Positions 8,534 to 17,824 of a stretch of DNA of 64,000 bases are shown one piece after another. The position numbers and the translations under genes were made by a program. Origin of the DNA: Rhodopirellula islandica. GTDB lineage: Bacteria; Planctomycetota; Planctomycetia; Pirellulales; Pirellulaceae. Each line of letters starts with the position of its first letter. Position 1 is the first letter of the stretch. The notes under the pieces are model-generated. The model worked only from the letters and a program-made list of their open reading frames with translations, did no database searches and was not told where the DNA came from. Where the stretch lies: contig NZ_LECT01000017.1 in assembly GCF_001027925.1 (NCBI RefSeq), positions 1-64,000 on the forward strand. The letters run 5' to 3'.

Positions 8534-9604
8534 TCAGCGAGTCACCGAGCCGCTCGGGTAACCCGATGCCGCTCCCGTGCTGCCAGGCATGTAGCCGGCT
8601 GGCTGAACCGAGTTGGAACTGCCGGAAACGGAACCGGTTGCGGTTTGGTAAGCCGGGGACTCCGTCACAGCAGCGGCGGCGTTGGCGGCTGCGTCGGCAG
8701 TTGCCTTGGTGGCTCCCGATGCGACCGATGCGACACGGTCTTTCGTTGCGGAAATCGATTCACCCAAGTTGTCTGGCAACCCGATTGCCGAGATGGCGGG
8801 TGAAGACTTGGTTTCGCTGGACGCCGTGGCCGATGCGTTCGGCCCGGACATCAAATCGCTTGGAAGCGAAAACGCCGAGCCTGTCTTTGGTGCACTGGAT
8901 TGTTGCTGTGCCACAATCGCATCCATTTCAGATCCTGGCAAAGTGAATCCGTTGGACTTGCTTGCTGGTGTGCCTGACTGAGCGGCGATTGCATCAGCTC
9001 CTGCCGGGGCCGAGGTCGATGGCACGCTGATTGGCGGCATTGCCGTTGGGCGCGGTGTCGTGGCTTGAGGCGAAGCAGAGGGCTGCGTTCCCATTGCGTA
9101 GCCATTGGCCGAAGCGGCCGCGTAACTGGCAGGTTGCGAAGGGGTCTGGCTTCCTGGCAACGTATACGAAGCCGGCGGCAGAGAGCCATTGGACTGCGAC
9201 GCGACCGCGCCATAAGGGGTGGTCGCGGAAGCCGGTGGCGTGCTGGGAACACCGGGTGTGCTGTTGACCGTTGGCAAGCCAGCGGTGCTGGTTGCCGCGT
9301 ACATGTTCGATGAGGAGCCACCTGGCATTCCGCTCGGCGTGGTGGCAGGTGCAGTGCCACCGGCGATCGATGCAATCGCGTTCGGTGTCGCTTTGGATGA
9401 TGGCGGCTGCGGGTAAGTCAGTGAGGGGCCAGTGCCGGCCAATGTCTCAGCGGAGGGTTCCCCTCGCATGCCGAACATGTTAAAGCTTGGACGTCCGCTG
9501 CGGCAGCCCGTGGCAGCGATGCTCGCGGTCACACAAAAACCGATTGCGGCGTGGGCGACCAGGGTTCGCGCGGCGTTTCGAGTTTGAGTTGATCGTGTCG
9601 TCAT
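8534..9604 (-). CDS. Ser/Thr/Ala/Pro-rich lipoprotein of unknown function
   Basis: A 356-residue protein with a hydrophobic leader ending in a lipobox (TASIAATGC, Cys about 34). The rest is low complexity: long stretches of S, T, P, A and G, with recurring motifs such as GxxLPGSxxP and SLPSDLMSG but no catalytic signature. Such composition suggests an extended, surface-exposed or wall-spanning chain. The ATG at 9604 gives a sensible leader. The gene converges on the propeller gene with a 20-base gap. No family recognised. Confidence 0.7.
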   Translation of the reverse strand: MTTRSTQTRNAARTLVAHAAIGFCVTASIAATGCRSGRPSFNMFGMRGEPSAETLAGTGPSLTYPQPPSSKATPNAIASIAGGTAPATTPSGMPGGSSSNMYAATSTAGLPTVNSTPGVPSTPPASATTPYGAVASQSNGSLPPASYTLPGSQTPSQPASYAAASANGYAMGTQPSASPQATTPRPTAMPPISVPSTSAPAGADAIAAQSGTPASKSNGFTLPGSEMDAIVAQQQSSAPKTGSAFSLPSDLMSGPNASATASSETKSSPAISAIGLPDNLGESISATKDRVASVASGATKATADAAANAAAAVTESPAYQTATGSVSGSSNSVQPAGYMPGSTGAASGYPSGSVTR

Positions 9605-9837
9605 CGTCGCGTCCTTCCGTCGGAGGCGGATTGGGTGTTGTCGAAATGGTTTCAGTGCGTTGAATCGACCGATTCAATCGTCCAATGAAGCCAAACCGGA
9701 AAATCCAGTCCAATTGATACAGGCGGCCGCGAATCGATTGGCCGTCATACAAGCAGCCCATGTGAAGAACACACCAGGCGACTTGTTTAACTAGGGATTC
9801 TGCCTCGGTGGTGTCAAGAGATCCGCGACTGCAAAAA

Positions 9838-10317
9838 TCACAGGTACATCGCTTGGAAGCCGTCACCGTCTTCGATTTGCCGCTGGATTTTTTCCAAGCG
9901 TTTTTCGGTTTGGGTCAGATCACCTGCTTGGATGTAGCGGTCAAACTCCACCGCAATGGAATGCTTGACCGACTCAGCCAAGAACTCCACAGCCGGTTCG
10001 TTCAGCCAATCGCAGGTTTCTTCGCTGAGTGTCACCAACAGATCGACCGCCTTCGTTTTCAGATCCTTTTCACCGGTCATCACGACGCCCTCGACATGAA
10101 ACTCGACGCGACCTCGATCCGGGTCGTTGGTCAGATGAAAGGCACAGCGAGCGCGGTGCAGGTAATACGTGTTGTGGGTGCCATGTTTGGCGAGCGCCGC
10201 TTTGACTCGCAGGACAAACGCTTCGTAGTTCGGCGACGCATCCAACGGGACGTCCAACCGAGAAACGGTGCGAAGCGGCAAACAATCAAATTCGAATTCG
10301 ACCCAACGACCCAACAT
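9838..10317 (-). CDS. conserved-looking hypothetical protein
   Basis: A 159-residue soluble protein without signal peptide or membrane segment. The start at 10317 (MLGRWVEFEFDCLPLRTVSRLDVP) is preferred because GGAG lies five bases upstream; a GTG six codons earlier is the alternative. The N-terminal half is beta-like (HNTYYLHRARCAFHLTNDPDRGRVEFHVEGVVMT) and the C-terminal half helical and charged (EKRLEKIQRQIEDGDGFQAMYL). Codon usage and the ordered secondary-structure pattern support a real gene; the family was not recognised. Confidence 0.65.
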   Translation of the reverse strand: MLGRWVEFEFDCLPLRTVSRLDVPLDASPNYEAFVLRVKAALAKHGTHNTYYLHRARCAFHLTNDPDRGRVEFHVEGVVMTGEKDLKTKAVDLLVTLSEETCDWLNEPAVEFLAESVKHSIAVEFDRYIQAGDLTQTEKRLEKIQRQIEDGDGFQAMYL

Positions 10318-10580
10318 TCCACTCTCCTGGTGCACTGCGTGACAACTTTCACAAACCCCATTCCTGTTTCGACAACCGGGGCACGCGACTTGCCTTTGTG
10401 ACGCATTTCACCGTGAATTGCGACCCCAACGGCGAAGCCGCTCGCCCAGTACGCACGAAGTGAGCCCAGGGTTGAAAGGCCGTCTTGGATTTGCCGACTG
10501 GAATTTTCTTGACGGAGTCTCCCTGGAGGCCTCAAAGTGATCTCAGGTGAAGACTCTTTCTACAGATCCTGCCTTGTCAA

Positions 10581-11117
10581 ATGAGGACTCTCGTCATGAC
10601 CAAAACCATTGGAACCGCAACGCTTCCCACCCCCAGCCCTGGAACCATGCCGCATGTGACGGCTCGCGAGATGATGGTACGCAACCTCATCACGCTGTCA
10701 CCCCAAATGGATTCCCTGGAAGCTCTCGACGTGTTGCTGCGGCAACGCATCTCCGGTGCCCCCGTGGTGGATGACGACGGCCATTTCGTCGGTGTCTTTT
10801 CAGAGAAATCTTGCATGAAGTTTGTCGTGGGGATGGCCTACGAAAATCTTCCCAGCATTCCGGTGGGTGATCTGACGGACAAGAACCCACCGACGATCAG
10901 TGAAGAAACCGATTTGTTGACCATCGCACAAACGTTCTTGAACGCCGCCTGTCGTCGGTTGCCAGTGCTGGACAGCGAGGGCAGGCTACGCGGACAAATT
11001 TCTCGCCGCGACGTGATGCGTGCTGTTCGCAGTCACATGCAGACACCAACCAAACCACAAACGCATACCGGTTTGTATCTCAGTGCGATTTTCTCCTCTG
11101 ACGAACGTCGCGTCTGA
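10581..11117 (+). CDS. CBS-domain pair protein
   Basis: A 178-residue protein made of two CBS motifs: residues about 28-85 (TAREMMVRNLITLSPQMDSLEALDVLLRQRISGAPVVDDDGHFVGVFSE) and about 95-152 (VGDLTDKNPPTISEETDLL...RRLPVLDSEGRLRGQISRRDVMRAV). Stand-alone CBS pairs (Bateman modules) bind adenosyl nucleotides and serve as regulatory or sensory units; no effector domain is attached. M6 is an alternative start. It has no obvious operon partner, so its target cannot be named. Confidence 0.88.
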   Translation: MRTLVMTKTIGTATLPTPSPGTMPHVTAREMMVRNLITLSPQMDSLEALDVLLRQRISGAPVVDDDGHFVGVFSEKSCMKFVVGMAYENLPSIPVGDLTDKNPPTISEETDLLTIAQTFLNAACRRLPVLDSEGRLRGQISRRDVMRAVRSHMQTPTKPQTHTGLYLSAIFSSDERRV

Positions 11118-11504
11118 CGCAGGCACGACGCGTTTTGCCCCCCACCGTGGTAGAGGTCGAGCAGCTTTCGAATGCCGTGTACGCCCGAACGGCGTCGCGC
11201 GTCCTCCCCAAAAACTTCGTTTCGTGAGGGGAGCGCCGTATGGAAACACGCTAGAAAACGACATCAAGAAGCCGCACGACCTCGGTCGACGAGAGCGCCC
11301 CGTGGCGGTTCGGTCTCGCTGGCGAATGAGTGGGAGGGGCGACTGCGAACTGGATTCCGTTGGGAACTGGATTCATGGGTTGCAGGGGAATTGCCCGGGG
11401 AACAGTGTTCGGCGATAATGCCGGCCCATCGCCACGAGGGCGTTTGCTCTCGTGTTACGATCCGTTTTGAATGGATCCTGTTCCCTGTTTTCCTGGAGAC
11501 CTCC
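11118..11504. other. intergenic region without recognised feature
   Basis: About 390 bases between the CBS protein and the sugar isomerase. Open frames here are short and lack conserved-looking protein sequence. A weak CACGAG...CTCGTG inverted repeat near 11434 may contribute to a leader structure; no riboswitch motif, in particular no thiamine (TPP) element, was recognised upstream of the thiS/thiG genes. Confidence 0.4.
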
Positions 11505-12509
11505 ATGCCACGTCCCGTTACGATTTTCACTGGTCAATGGGCCGATTTGCCGATCGAAGAGATGGCAGCCATGACCGCCGACTTCGGATACGACGGGATC
11601 GAATTGGCTTGCTGGGGCGATCACTTCGAAGTCGACAAAGCGCTCGCAGAAGACGACTACTGCGAAAAAAAGCACGCGTTGCTTGCCAAGCACAACCTGC
11701 AATGCCACGCGATCAGCGCTCACTTGGTCGGGCAAGCCGTGCTGGACAAAATCGACGAGCGGCACAAATCCATTCTGCCTGAATACATTTGGGGCGATGG
11801 CGATCCTGAAGCGGTCAACCAACGCGCGATCGAAGAACTGAAGAACACCGCTCGTGCGGCCCAGAAGTTCGGCGTCGATGTCGTCAACGGCTTCACCGGC
11901 AGCAGCATCTGGCACCTGCTGTATTCGTTCCCACCCGTTTCCCCCGCCATGATTGACGCGGGATTCGACCTGTTGGCAGAACGCTTCAATCCAATCTTGG
12001 ATGTGTTTGGTGAGTGCGGCGTGCGTTTCGCGTTGGAAGTTCACCCCACCGAAATCGCGTTCGATATCTACACCGCGCAACGAGCCCTGGAAGCACTCGA
12101 CAATCGGCCTGAGTTTGGATTCAACTTTGACCCCAGTCACTTGATCTGGCAGGGCATCGATCCGGTCCAGTTCATCCGCATGTTCCCCGACCGCATTTAC
12201 CACGTGCACATCAAAGACGCGATTGTGACCCTGGATGGTCGCACGGGAATCAACGCCAGTCACCTGAACTTTGGTGACTCACGACGCGGTTGGGACTTCC
12301 GAAGTCCTGGACGCGGTGGCGTGAACTTTGAAGAGATCATTCGTGCTCTCAATGAGATCGATTACCAAGGTCCCCTGTCGATCGAATGGGAAGACAGTGG
12401 CATGGAACGCACGTTTGGTGCTCGGGAGGCCTGCGAGTTCACCAAGAAGCTGGACTTCTCGCCCAGCAACCGTGCTTTTGACGCCGCCTTCGACGACGAG
12501 AACGCCTGA
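11505..12509 (+). CDS. sugar phosphate isomerase/epimerase family protein (AP endonuclease 2-like TIM barrel)
   Basis: A 334-residue TIM-barrel protein. Metal-site candidates are E in [12 protein letters not shown] in [13 protein letters not shown] in YHVHIKD and E in LSIEWEDS, the pattern of the xylose-isomerase-like superfamily. The start is the ATG at 11505, with GGAG 8 bases upstream; the open frame extends to 11172 but that part is not protein-like. Planctomycetes have many paralogues acting on sugars or inositols; the substrate cannot be read from sequence. thiS follows five bases after the stop, so the two are probably cotranscribed. Confidence 0.88.
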   Translation: MPRPVTIFTGQWADLPIEEMAAMTADFGYDGIELACWGDHFEVDKALAEDDYCEKKHALLAKHNLQCHAISAHLVGQAVLDKIDERHKSILPEYIWGDGDPEAVNQRAIEELKNTARAAQKFGVDVVNGFTGSSIWHLLYSFPPVSPAMIDAGFDLLAERFNPILDVFGECGVRFALEVHPTEIAFDIYTAQRALEALDNRPEFGFNFDPSHLIWQGIDPVQFIRMFPDRIYHVHIKDAIVTLDGRTGINASHLNFGDSRRGWDFRSPGRGGVNFEEIIRALNEIDYQGPLSIEWEDSGMERTFGAREACEFTKKLDFSPSNRAFDAAFDDENA

Positions 12510-12514
12510 GTCGC

Positions 12515-12718
12515 ATGATCGACATCACAGTCAACGGCCGCCCCACGCAGATCGATCGGCCGATGCCGATCGACGAGTTGCTGGTCACGGTCGAAGTCCC
12601 GAAGAATTATCTCGCGGTCGAAGTCAACGAAGACGTCGTCCCGCGAGAGAACTACGCCGCGACAATCGTTGGCGAAGGTGATCGCGTCGAGGTGGTGACC
12701 TTGGTCGGTGGCGGCTGA
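12515..12718 (+). CDS. thiS: sulfur carrier protein ThiS
   Basis: A 67-residue ubiquitin-like protein beginning MIDITVNGRPTQ and ending in Gly-Gly-Gly (TLVGGG). The C-terminal glycine is adenylated and converted to thiocarboxylate, delivering sulfur to ThiG for the thiazole ring of thiamine. It sits upstream of thiG with a 223-base gap and directly behind the sugar isomerase gene. No ThiF or ThiO/ThiH gene is present in the window. Confidence 0.93.
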   Translation: MIDITVNGRPTQIDRPMPIDELLVTVEVPKNYLAVEVNEDVVPRENYAATIVGEGDRVEVVTLVGGG

Positions 12719-12941
12719 TCGGCCGGATCGGTGGTCGGTGATTCCACGTTGATTGCCCGACCACATCAGCCTCGTCGAGTTTGGACGACCGAGTCCGCTT
12801 GGCCAATTGCTGGGCAGAGAAAGGACCGGGGATTGTTGCTGCGATCGATCGGTTGTCTGATCAGGGCGGATGCATCGGTCCCTCGCATTCCAAACGAGAC
12901 CGTTGCGACGCTTTCCTTCCCTTTCCACCCATCTGTTTCCT

Positions 12942-13805
12942 ATGACCACCGACGCTCTTTCCGATTCACCGCTCAAGATCGGATCGCACACGCTGAACAG
13001 CCGATTGCTGGTTGGCACCGGGCGTTACGACACGATGGAACAGATGCGTGATTCCCTGGACGCATCCGGCACAGAATGCGTCACGGTGGCGGTTCGTCGC
13101 GAGCGGTTGTACGACCGAACGGGCCAGAATATCCTGGATTTCATCGACTCGGATCGCTACATCCTGCTTCCCAACACGGCGGGTTGCTACACCGCGGCCG
13201 ATGCCGTGCGTGCAGCGAAGCTTGGTCGAGAAATCTTGCGGACGCTTGGCAACCCCGGCTCGGACTGGGTCAAACTGGAAGTCCTCGGTGACAGCAAAAC
13301 GCTGCTTCCCGATCCGGTGGAAACCGTGGCGGCGTGCGAGCAACTCGCTGCCGATGGCTTTTCGGTGCTTTGCTACACCAGCGACTGCCCGGTCACTGCC
13401 CAACGCCTGAAAAAGGTGGGTGCCGCAGCGGTCATGCCAGCAGGCAGCCCGATTGGCAGCGGAGCGGGGATCCTGAACCCCAACAACCTGCAGATCATCT
13501 TGGAATACCTGAAGGAAGACGACGAAGATTATCCGGTCATCATTGATGCGGGTGTTGGAACGGCCAGCGATGTGTCCGTGGCGATGGAATTGGGGGCCGA
13601 TGGTGTGTTGCTCAACACCGCGATCGCGCACGCTCGAGAGCCCGTTCGGATGGCTCATGCGATGCGAATGGCGGTCGACGCTGGGCGCCACGCCGCCCTG
13701 GCCGGACGCATCCCGAAACGTTTGTATGGAACCGCAAGCAGCCCACAGGAAGGTGTGATCAGCACGCGTCCTTACGGTTCGCAAGCCAATGAAATTGGGG
13801 ATTGA
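12942..13805 (+). CDS. thiG: thiazole synthase ThiG
   Basis: Condenses DXP, ThiS-thiocarboxylate and dehydroglycine to form the thiazole phosphate of thiamine. A 287-residue TIM barrel with [10 protein letters not shown] near the N-terminus, the Schiff-base lysine region [22 protein letters not shown] (phosphate loop), [10 protein letters not shown] and [12 protein letters not shown]. The ATG at 12942 is the start; an in-frame ATG at 12870 would add 24 residues without family similarity. The next small gene starts within a few bases of the stop. Confidence 0.95.
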   Translation: MTTDALSDSPLKIGSHTLNSRLLVGTGRYDTMEQMRDSLDASGTECVTVAVRRERLYDRTGQNILDFIDSDRYILLPNTAGCYTAADAVRAAKLGREILRTLGNPGSDWVKLEVLGDSKTLLPDPVETVAACEQLAADGFSVLCYTSDCPVTAQRLKKVGAAAVMPAGSPIGSGAGILNPNNLQIILEYLKEDDEDYPVIIDAGVGTASDVSVAMELGADGVLLNTAIAHAREPVRMAHAMRMAVDAGRHAALAGRIPKRLYGTASSPQEGVISTRPYGSQANEIGD

Positions 13806-13807
13806 TC

Positions 13808-14023
13808 ATGTCGATGGAAGATCGAATCACCGAACTTGAAATCCAACTCGTTCACACCCAACGAGTTTGCGAGCAACTCAACGAAATCGTGACCGAGCTG
13901 TCACTCGATGCACAACGTCGCGAACGTGAAATGAAGCGACTCGCCGATCAATTGAAGGACCTCAAAAACAAGGCCACCGAACGCGGTGGCGACCTGGAAG
14001 ACGAACGACCACCGCACTATTGA
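13808..14023 (+). CDS. slyX: SlyX family protein
   Basis: A 71-residue coiled-coil protein (MSMEDRITELEIQLVHTQRVCEQLNEIV...QLKDLK) with the heptad pattern and terminal acidic tail ending PPHY, typical of SlyX. The function of SlyX is unknown. The ATG at 13808 lies two bases past the thiG stop, so translation is likely coupled; a TTG at 13802 is an alternative. Confidence 0.85.
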   Translation: MSMEDRITELEIQLVHTQRVCEQLNEIVTELSLDAQRREREMKRLADQLKDLKNKATERGGDLEDERPPHY

Positions 14024-14353
14024 ACCGCCAGCCCTGATTGAATCGGCTGGCCGATTGAACCGGGTGGCCGTTGGGATCAGGTGGCCGTTGGGATCAGGTG
14101 GGCTGGTCGAACCGAGTGACCTGCCGCCGAGTGCGACGCAAATTCCCGCGGATTGGCGATGCCATTCAGAGGCCGCCGTTTAACAACGGCAACTGGCTGA
14201 ACGTCACCGCTCATCGCTCTGCGACGGGCGTAGAAAGCCGACGTGCGATTTTATTCCGACTGGGCGGACTTTTCCGTGGAGGCCGACTGGGTGGATTGCC
14301 GATGGCAGAGGGGACCGTGTCTCGTTTCCTCCCATCGATCTTGGCTGCTGCAC
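14024..14353. other. intergenic region with a 17-bp tandem duplication
   Basis: No gene is supported here. Bases 14063-14096 are two exact copies of a 17-base unit (GGTGGCCGTTGGGATCA), preceded by related GGCTGGCCGATTGAACC sequence, a sign of slippage or recombination in a neutral stretch. Confidence 0.6.
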
Positions 14354-14581
14354 ATGTCATCCAATTCACCTTCTCAGCGACCGCCCGCCAACGAACTGAC
14401 GGCGGAAGAATTGATCCTTCAGATGGAAGTCGAAGAGGTCCAAGAACTGCTCGGTGACATGGGATTTGACCCTCGGCCCGAGTTCGCACGTGGGATCCAG
14501 CAACTGGTTGCTTCGCTGGGCTCGCTCGACGCGGCCATCATTGCGTTGCAAGACAACCTGGTTCAGCGCCGCGCCGCCTGA
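14354..14581 (+). CDS. small acidic hypothetical protein
   Basis: A 75-residue protein, MSSNSPSQRPPANELTAEELILQMEVEEVQELLGDMGFDPRPEF..., predominantly helical and acidic. The ATG at 14354 is preferred over an upstream in-frame ATG at 14243 because the shorter form has uniform composition. It may belong with the oxidase subunit gene that follows 109 bases later, but no family was recognised. Confidence 0.5.
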   Translation: MSSNSPSQRPPANELTAEELILQMEVEEVQELLGDMGFDPRPEFARGIQQLVASLGSLDAAIIALQDNLVQRRAA

Positions 14582-14690
14582 ATTGCCAGATCGACCTGGT
14601 CGCTGGCTATGGCTTTTGCGCGGAACGGTTAAACTTGGCAGTCCGTCACGGTTCAACGAATCGAAGACCGCCGCTTTCGCCAGCCAATTG

Positions 14691-15296
14691 ATGTTGCCCA
14701 TGCCCACCAGTGTCCTCCCGACCGACCGACGCTATCAACAAGGTGGCTGGCTGTTCCTGGGAACACTGCTGGTGTTCTTCCTCAGCAGTCTGCTGCTTTA
14801 CGGCATTTACGCGAGCAGTCGGCTGGGCGACTCGCAATCGTCGGCTCCGTTGCCCGATGCATTTCTCACCAGCACGGCGTGCTTGCTCGTGATCAGCGGA
14901 TTGGTGCACTGGGGCACACGAACGGTTCGCCGGTCGAAACGCGTCTTGACTGGATCGCTGCTGGCGACCAGTGCGATTGCCGCGGTCGCGTTCATGGCGA
15001 TCCAATACGTCGCGATGCTAGAGTTGCTCAGCGGCCCCGCCATGCAAGGCGGCACCGGAAAAGGTGTCGCTGGGATGGTCGTGGTGCTCGCGTTCCTGCA
15101 CGCCCTGCACGTGGCCGGTGGCGTGATCGCACTGGGCATCGTGTCCGTGCGATCGATGCTTGGGAAATATGACCACGAACGACACTGGCCGGTCGATTTC
15201 GCCGCCCAGTACTGGCACTTCTTGGACGTGGTTTGGCTGTGCATGCTCGGCACGTTCGTTGTCACCACCGGTGGTTTCGCAGGCATCTCGTTGTAG
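14691..15296 (+). CDS. heme-copper oxidase subunit III (cytochrome c oxidase subunit III-like)
   Basis: A 201-residue inner-membrane protein with five hydrophobic helices: WLFLGTLLVFFLSSLLLYGIY, DAFLTSTACLLVISGLVHW, LLATSAIAAVAFMAIQY, MVVVLAFLHALHVAGGVIALG, and the final helix after the diagnostic motif YWHFLDVVWLCMLGTF. The five-helix form is the short bacterial COX3 type. ATG codons at 14691 and 14700 are both possible starts. Subunits I and II are not in the window, so this is an isolated subunit gene rather than part of a cox operon. Confidence 0.85.
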   Translation: MLPMPTSVLPTDRRYQQGGWLFLGTLLVFFLSSLLLYGIYASSRLGDSQSSAPLPDAFLTSTACLLVISGLVHWGTRTVRRSKRVLTGSLLATSAIAAVAFMAIQYVAMLELLSGPAMQGGTGKGVAGMVVVLAFLHALHVAGGVIALGIVSVRSMLGKYDHERHWPVDFAAQYWHFLDVVWLCMLGTFVVTTGGFAGISL

Positions 15297-15366
15297 GCCG
15301 CACGCACGGATGGCAATGCTAGAACCGCTTTCCAAAGCCCTGCTCATTCACTGTCGTGGCGAAAAT

Positions 15367-15439
15367 CACAACCCGACGCGTCAGCGAGGGACCATGCGGC
15401 GGATCAGTGGTGAGTCCCTCGCTGACGCGTCGGGTTGTG
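15367..15439. repeat. perfect 26-bp inverted repeat, GACGCGTCAGCGAGGGA type
   Basis: The left arm 15367-15392 (core ACCCGACGCGTCAGCGAGGG) and right arm 15414-15439 are exact reverse complements separated by 21 bases. From memory, similar arms recur in Pirellulaceae genomes, where they give rise to spurious peptides containing NPTRQRG, which can also be read here. No transposase gene adjoins it. It lies 70 bases past the oxidase subunit gene. Confidence 0.8.
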
Positions 15440-15781
15440 GTGAGGAGCCAAGTGACACGCCGAAAGGACGTTGCCTCAAGCCGCCTTTTCCGGGGCCTGG
15501 CGACCCCGGCAATGGCTGTGTCGGCCCCTCTGGGCCTAGAGTGAGCTCAACTTCAACCATTCGCAGATGGCACTGTACGGCCCCAAGCTAGCAGCTAATC
15601 GCTAGTCGCTATCAGCTTGCTTCAGTCGGGAGCCATGATTCGGATGAGCGAGTTCTCACGCAAGATGTGCGTCACTCAAGACCAGGTTGCATGGCTAATC
15701 AGTGCACCGGAGAGAACGGTGTACCGGATGGTGGGTGGCACAATCCGGCGATCGTCACGCGTTTTGAAGTTGCGCTTTTGC

Positions 15782-16170
15782 GGTCGGTTTTGTTGGCCGA
15801 CGGCCAACATCAACCCACACGTTTTGGATTGAACTTGGCCGTTGGCCAAAATGGGAGCGTGTTTTCCTGGTCCAGGGGCGTTGCCTGGGCTGATAAAAAT
15901 GTTGGCAGGATGGTAAGTGTGCGAACCGAATTCAACTCATTGAAAAAGTTAAATTGACAATTGAAAAATGCAAATTGATGCGATTTCATCCACGCATTCC
16001 GGCATTTTACAATTGTCAATTTACACTTTCACTTTTTCAATAACGACCAACGCCGTATCAATAGCATTCGTCGGAAACTGCCCAAACCGCCTGGTTGATT
16101 TCATTTTTATCAGCCCAGGCGTTGCCGGCTGGCTATGTTGAAAAAGGCCGTTGGCCAACAAACCAACTGC
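15782..16170. repeat. nested long imperfect palindrome (MITE-like)
   Basis: Three inverted pairs are nested around one centre. The outer pair is GGTTTTGTTGGCCGACGGCC (about 15786-15805) against 16146-16170. The middle pair is GCCTGGGCTGATAAAAAT at 15883 against 16102-16120. The inner pair is ATTGAAAAAGTTAAATTGAC at 15939 against 16010-16041. The inside is AT-rich compared with the flanks and has no convincing gene. The order and spacing suggest a decayed, non-autonomous mobile element or a long hairpin RNA. Confidence 0.65.
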
Positions 16171-16204
16171 GTTAGCACCATCGAAATCGCAGTCCAAGAC
16201 AAGT

Positions 16205-16343
16205 CCAGGCCACTAGTGGTTTGTCACAGCTAAAAGTTAGGGTTGATCGTAGTGGACGAGGCCACGAGTCCTTGGATTTTACGCCAGTTCAGGACTCGTG
16301 GCCTCGTCCACTACCCTAAAAACAAGTCCTGACAGGCCACTAG
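16205..16343. repeat. 24-bp perfect inverted repeat between direct repeats
   Basis: Arms 16249-16272 and 16291-16314 are exact reverse complements (core GTGGACGAGGCCACGAGTCC) with an 18-base loop. The unit is bracketed by the direct repeat CAGGCCACTAG at 16206 and 16333, which could be a target-site duplication. It ends at the 3' end of the sulfatase gene and could double as its transcription terminator, although no T-run follows on the minus strand. Confidence 0.65.
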
Positions 16344-17824
16344 TCTTTTTCAGTGGCTGGGAACCGTTGGCGTTGATCGCTGGGGACTGGTTTGCCGCTT
16401 TTGAGGTTCCACCATTCGTGAGCTCGTTCGGGATCGTAGCTCGGGTTCGGCATTGGCGTCCGGGCCAGCACGCTGCTTCTCCACTGCGTCAACTTGCGTT
16501 TGAGGTCGCCTGCTCGACCTTTCTTCTCAGAGGCTAGGTTCTTCGTTTCGCCCAGGTCGTTTGCCAGGTTGTAAAGTTCGAGGTCCCCGGTGCCGTCCAA
16601 GTACTCGATCAGCTTCCACTCTCGTTCGCGAATGGCGCTGGCGGGTCGGTCATGGTGGTAGTGCGGGTAGTGCCAATGCAGTGCATCTCGATCGAGTCGG
16701 CTGGTTGGATCAGACAGCAGTGGCGCCAGGCTGTGGCCGTCGATCGTTTGGTTGGCGGGCAGTTCGCCACCGGCCAATTCAACAAACGTGGGGTAGAAGT
16801 CATGGCTGATCGTCGGTTCGTCACAGACGCCGGCTGATTTCACGGTCGCTAGATGACGGATGATCAAGGGGACTCGAATGCCGCCTTCGTGAAGCGAGCC
16901 TTTTTCGCCTTTCAGAGGAGCTTGTGTGCTGACGAGATCGTCGGCGGCTTCTCGGTAGTCGTATCGTTGGTAGAGTCCGCCGTTGTCGGAAGTGAACACA
17001 ACCATCGTGTCATCCGAGATCCCCAGTTCGTCGAGCGACTCAAGCAAACGGCCGACCATGTCGTCGCAGTGCTCGATCATGGCGGCGTAAACCGGATGAG
17101 GCAGTGACTTGCCGGTCTGCTTTGCTTTGGCCTCGTACTTTTGAACTTTCTCTGACATCGCACCCAACGGAATGTGAACCGCGAATGGCGATAGCATCAG
17201 GAAGAACGGTTGGTCTTTGTTCTGCTTCATGAAGTCGATGCAGAGGTCGGCTTCGAAGTCAGTGCGGTACTGGTTGGGTTTTGGTTTCAGATCGGAACGT
17301 CCCTGGACTCGGTAGCGACCGGGGAGATGAGGCCCGCCGATGACGGCGCTGAAGTCGTAGCCTTGTCGATCGGGTTGGAATTCAGGGCCGTTGCCCAGGT
17401 GCCACTTGCCAACGTACCCCGTCGTGTAACCCGCCGCCTTCATGGATTCCGCGACGGTGACCGTGTCCAGCGGCAACGCCATGGTGGTCTGCGGCGTGAT
17501 GACTCGTTCGAACGGACGCCAGTGCCCCGGGATGTGAGCGGTGATTCCGATCCGAGCTTGATTCTGCCCCGATTGAACGGCACACCGTGTCGGTGAGCAG
17601 ACAGCACCGGAAGCGTAGAAGTTCGTGAACTTCAGGCCCTCGGCGGCGAGTTGGTCGATGTGCGGTGTCTCGACCAAATCGTTGCCGTAGCAACCGATGT
17701 CTTTCCACCCCAGATCATCGATGAAAATCAACAGGATGTTGGACTGATCAGCGCGTGCTTGCGAAGAGAAGCAACATGCGATCAACGCGATCGCCAGGGC
17801 GAACGGGGGCACTCGAAGTGTCAC
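16340..17824 (-). CDS. secreted sulfatase (formylglycine-dependent, arylsulfatase A family)
   Basis: Hydrolyses sulfate esters, most likely of marine polysaccharides. Residue 1 is placed at a GTG (17824) because it gives a clean signal peptide (MTLRVPPFALAIALIACCFSSQARA) with GGAA upstream; an ATG at 17878 would add 18 non-signal residues. The formylglycine motif is C76-S-P-T-R80, metal-binding DD is at 36-37, and later motifs GKWHLG, FTSDNGG and the final DLxETKNLA are present. At 494 residues it is normal for the family. An anaerobic or FGE-type maturase is required but not encoded here. Palindromes follow its 3' end. Confidence 0.95.
   Translation of the reverse strand: MTLRVPPFALAIALIACCFSSQARADQSNILLIFIDDLGWKDIGCYGNDLVETPHIDQLAAEGLKFTNFYASGAVCSPTRCAVQSGQNQARIGITAHIPGHWRPFERVITPQTTMALPLDTVTVAESMKAAGYTTGYVGKWHLGNGPEFQPDRQGYDFSAVIGGPHLPGRYRVQGRSDLKPKPNQYRTDFEADLCIDFMKQNKDQPFFLMLSPFAVHIPLGAMSEKVQKYEAKAKQTGKSLPHPVYAAMIEHCDDMVGRLLESLDELGISDDTMVVFTSDNGGLYQRYDYREAADDLVSTQAPLKGEKGSLHEGGIRVPLIIRHLATVKSAGVCDEPTISHDFYPTFVELAGGELPANQTIDGHSLAPLLSDPTSRLDRDALHWHYPHYHHDRPASAIREREWKLIEYLDGTGDLELYNLANDLGETKNLASEKKGRAGDLKRKLTQWRSSVLARTPMPNPSYDPERAHEWWNLKSGKPVPSDQRQRFPATEKD

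Noticed and set aside
11505-12718. TPP riboswitch before the thiS/thiG cluster
   Set aside because: The conserved CUGAGA and ACCUGAUCUGG-like segments were not found upstream of either gene.
14063-14096. CRISPR-like repeats
   Set aside because: Only two adjoining 17-base copies without spacers; the other repeats in the window are dispersed palindromes, not arrays.
15160-15591. Frame containing NPTRQRG and ESLADASG
   Set aside because: It is read through the perfect inverted repeat at 15367-15439 and overlaps the oxidase gene; a known kind of spurious peptide.
15617-16019. Short frames in the nested palindrome
   Set aside because: None has a start context, conserved motif or codon pattern of a gene; they follow the repeat arms.
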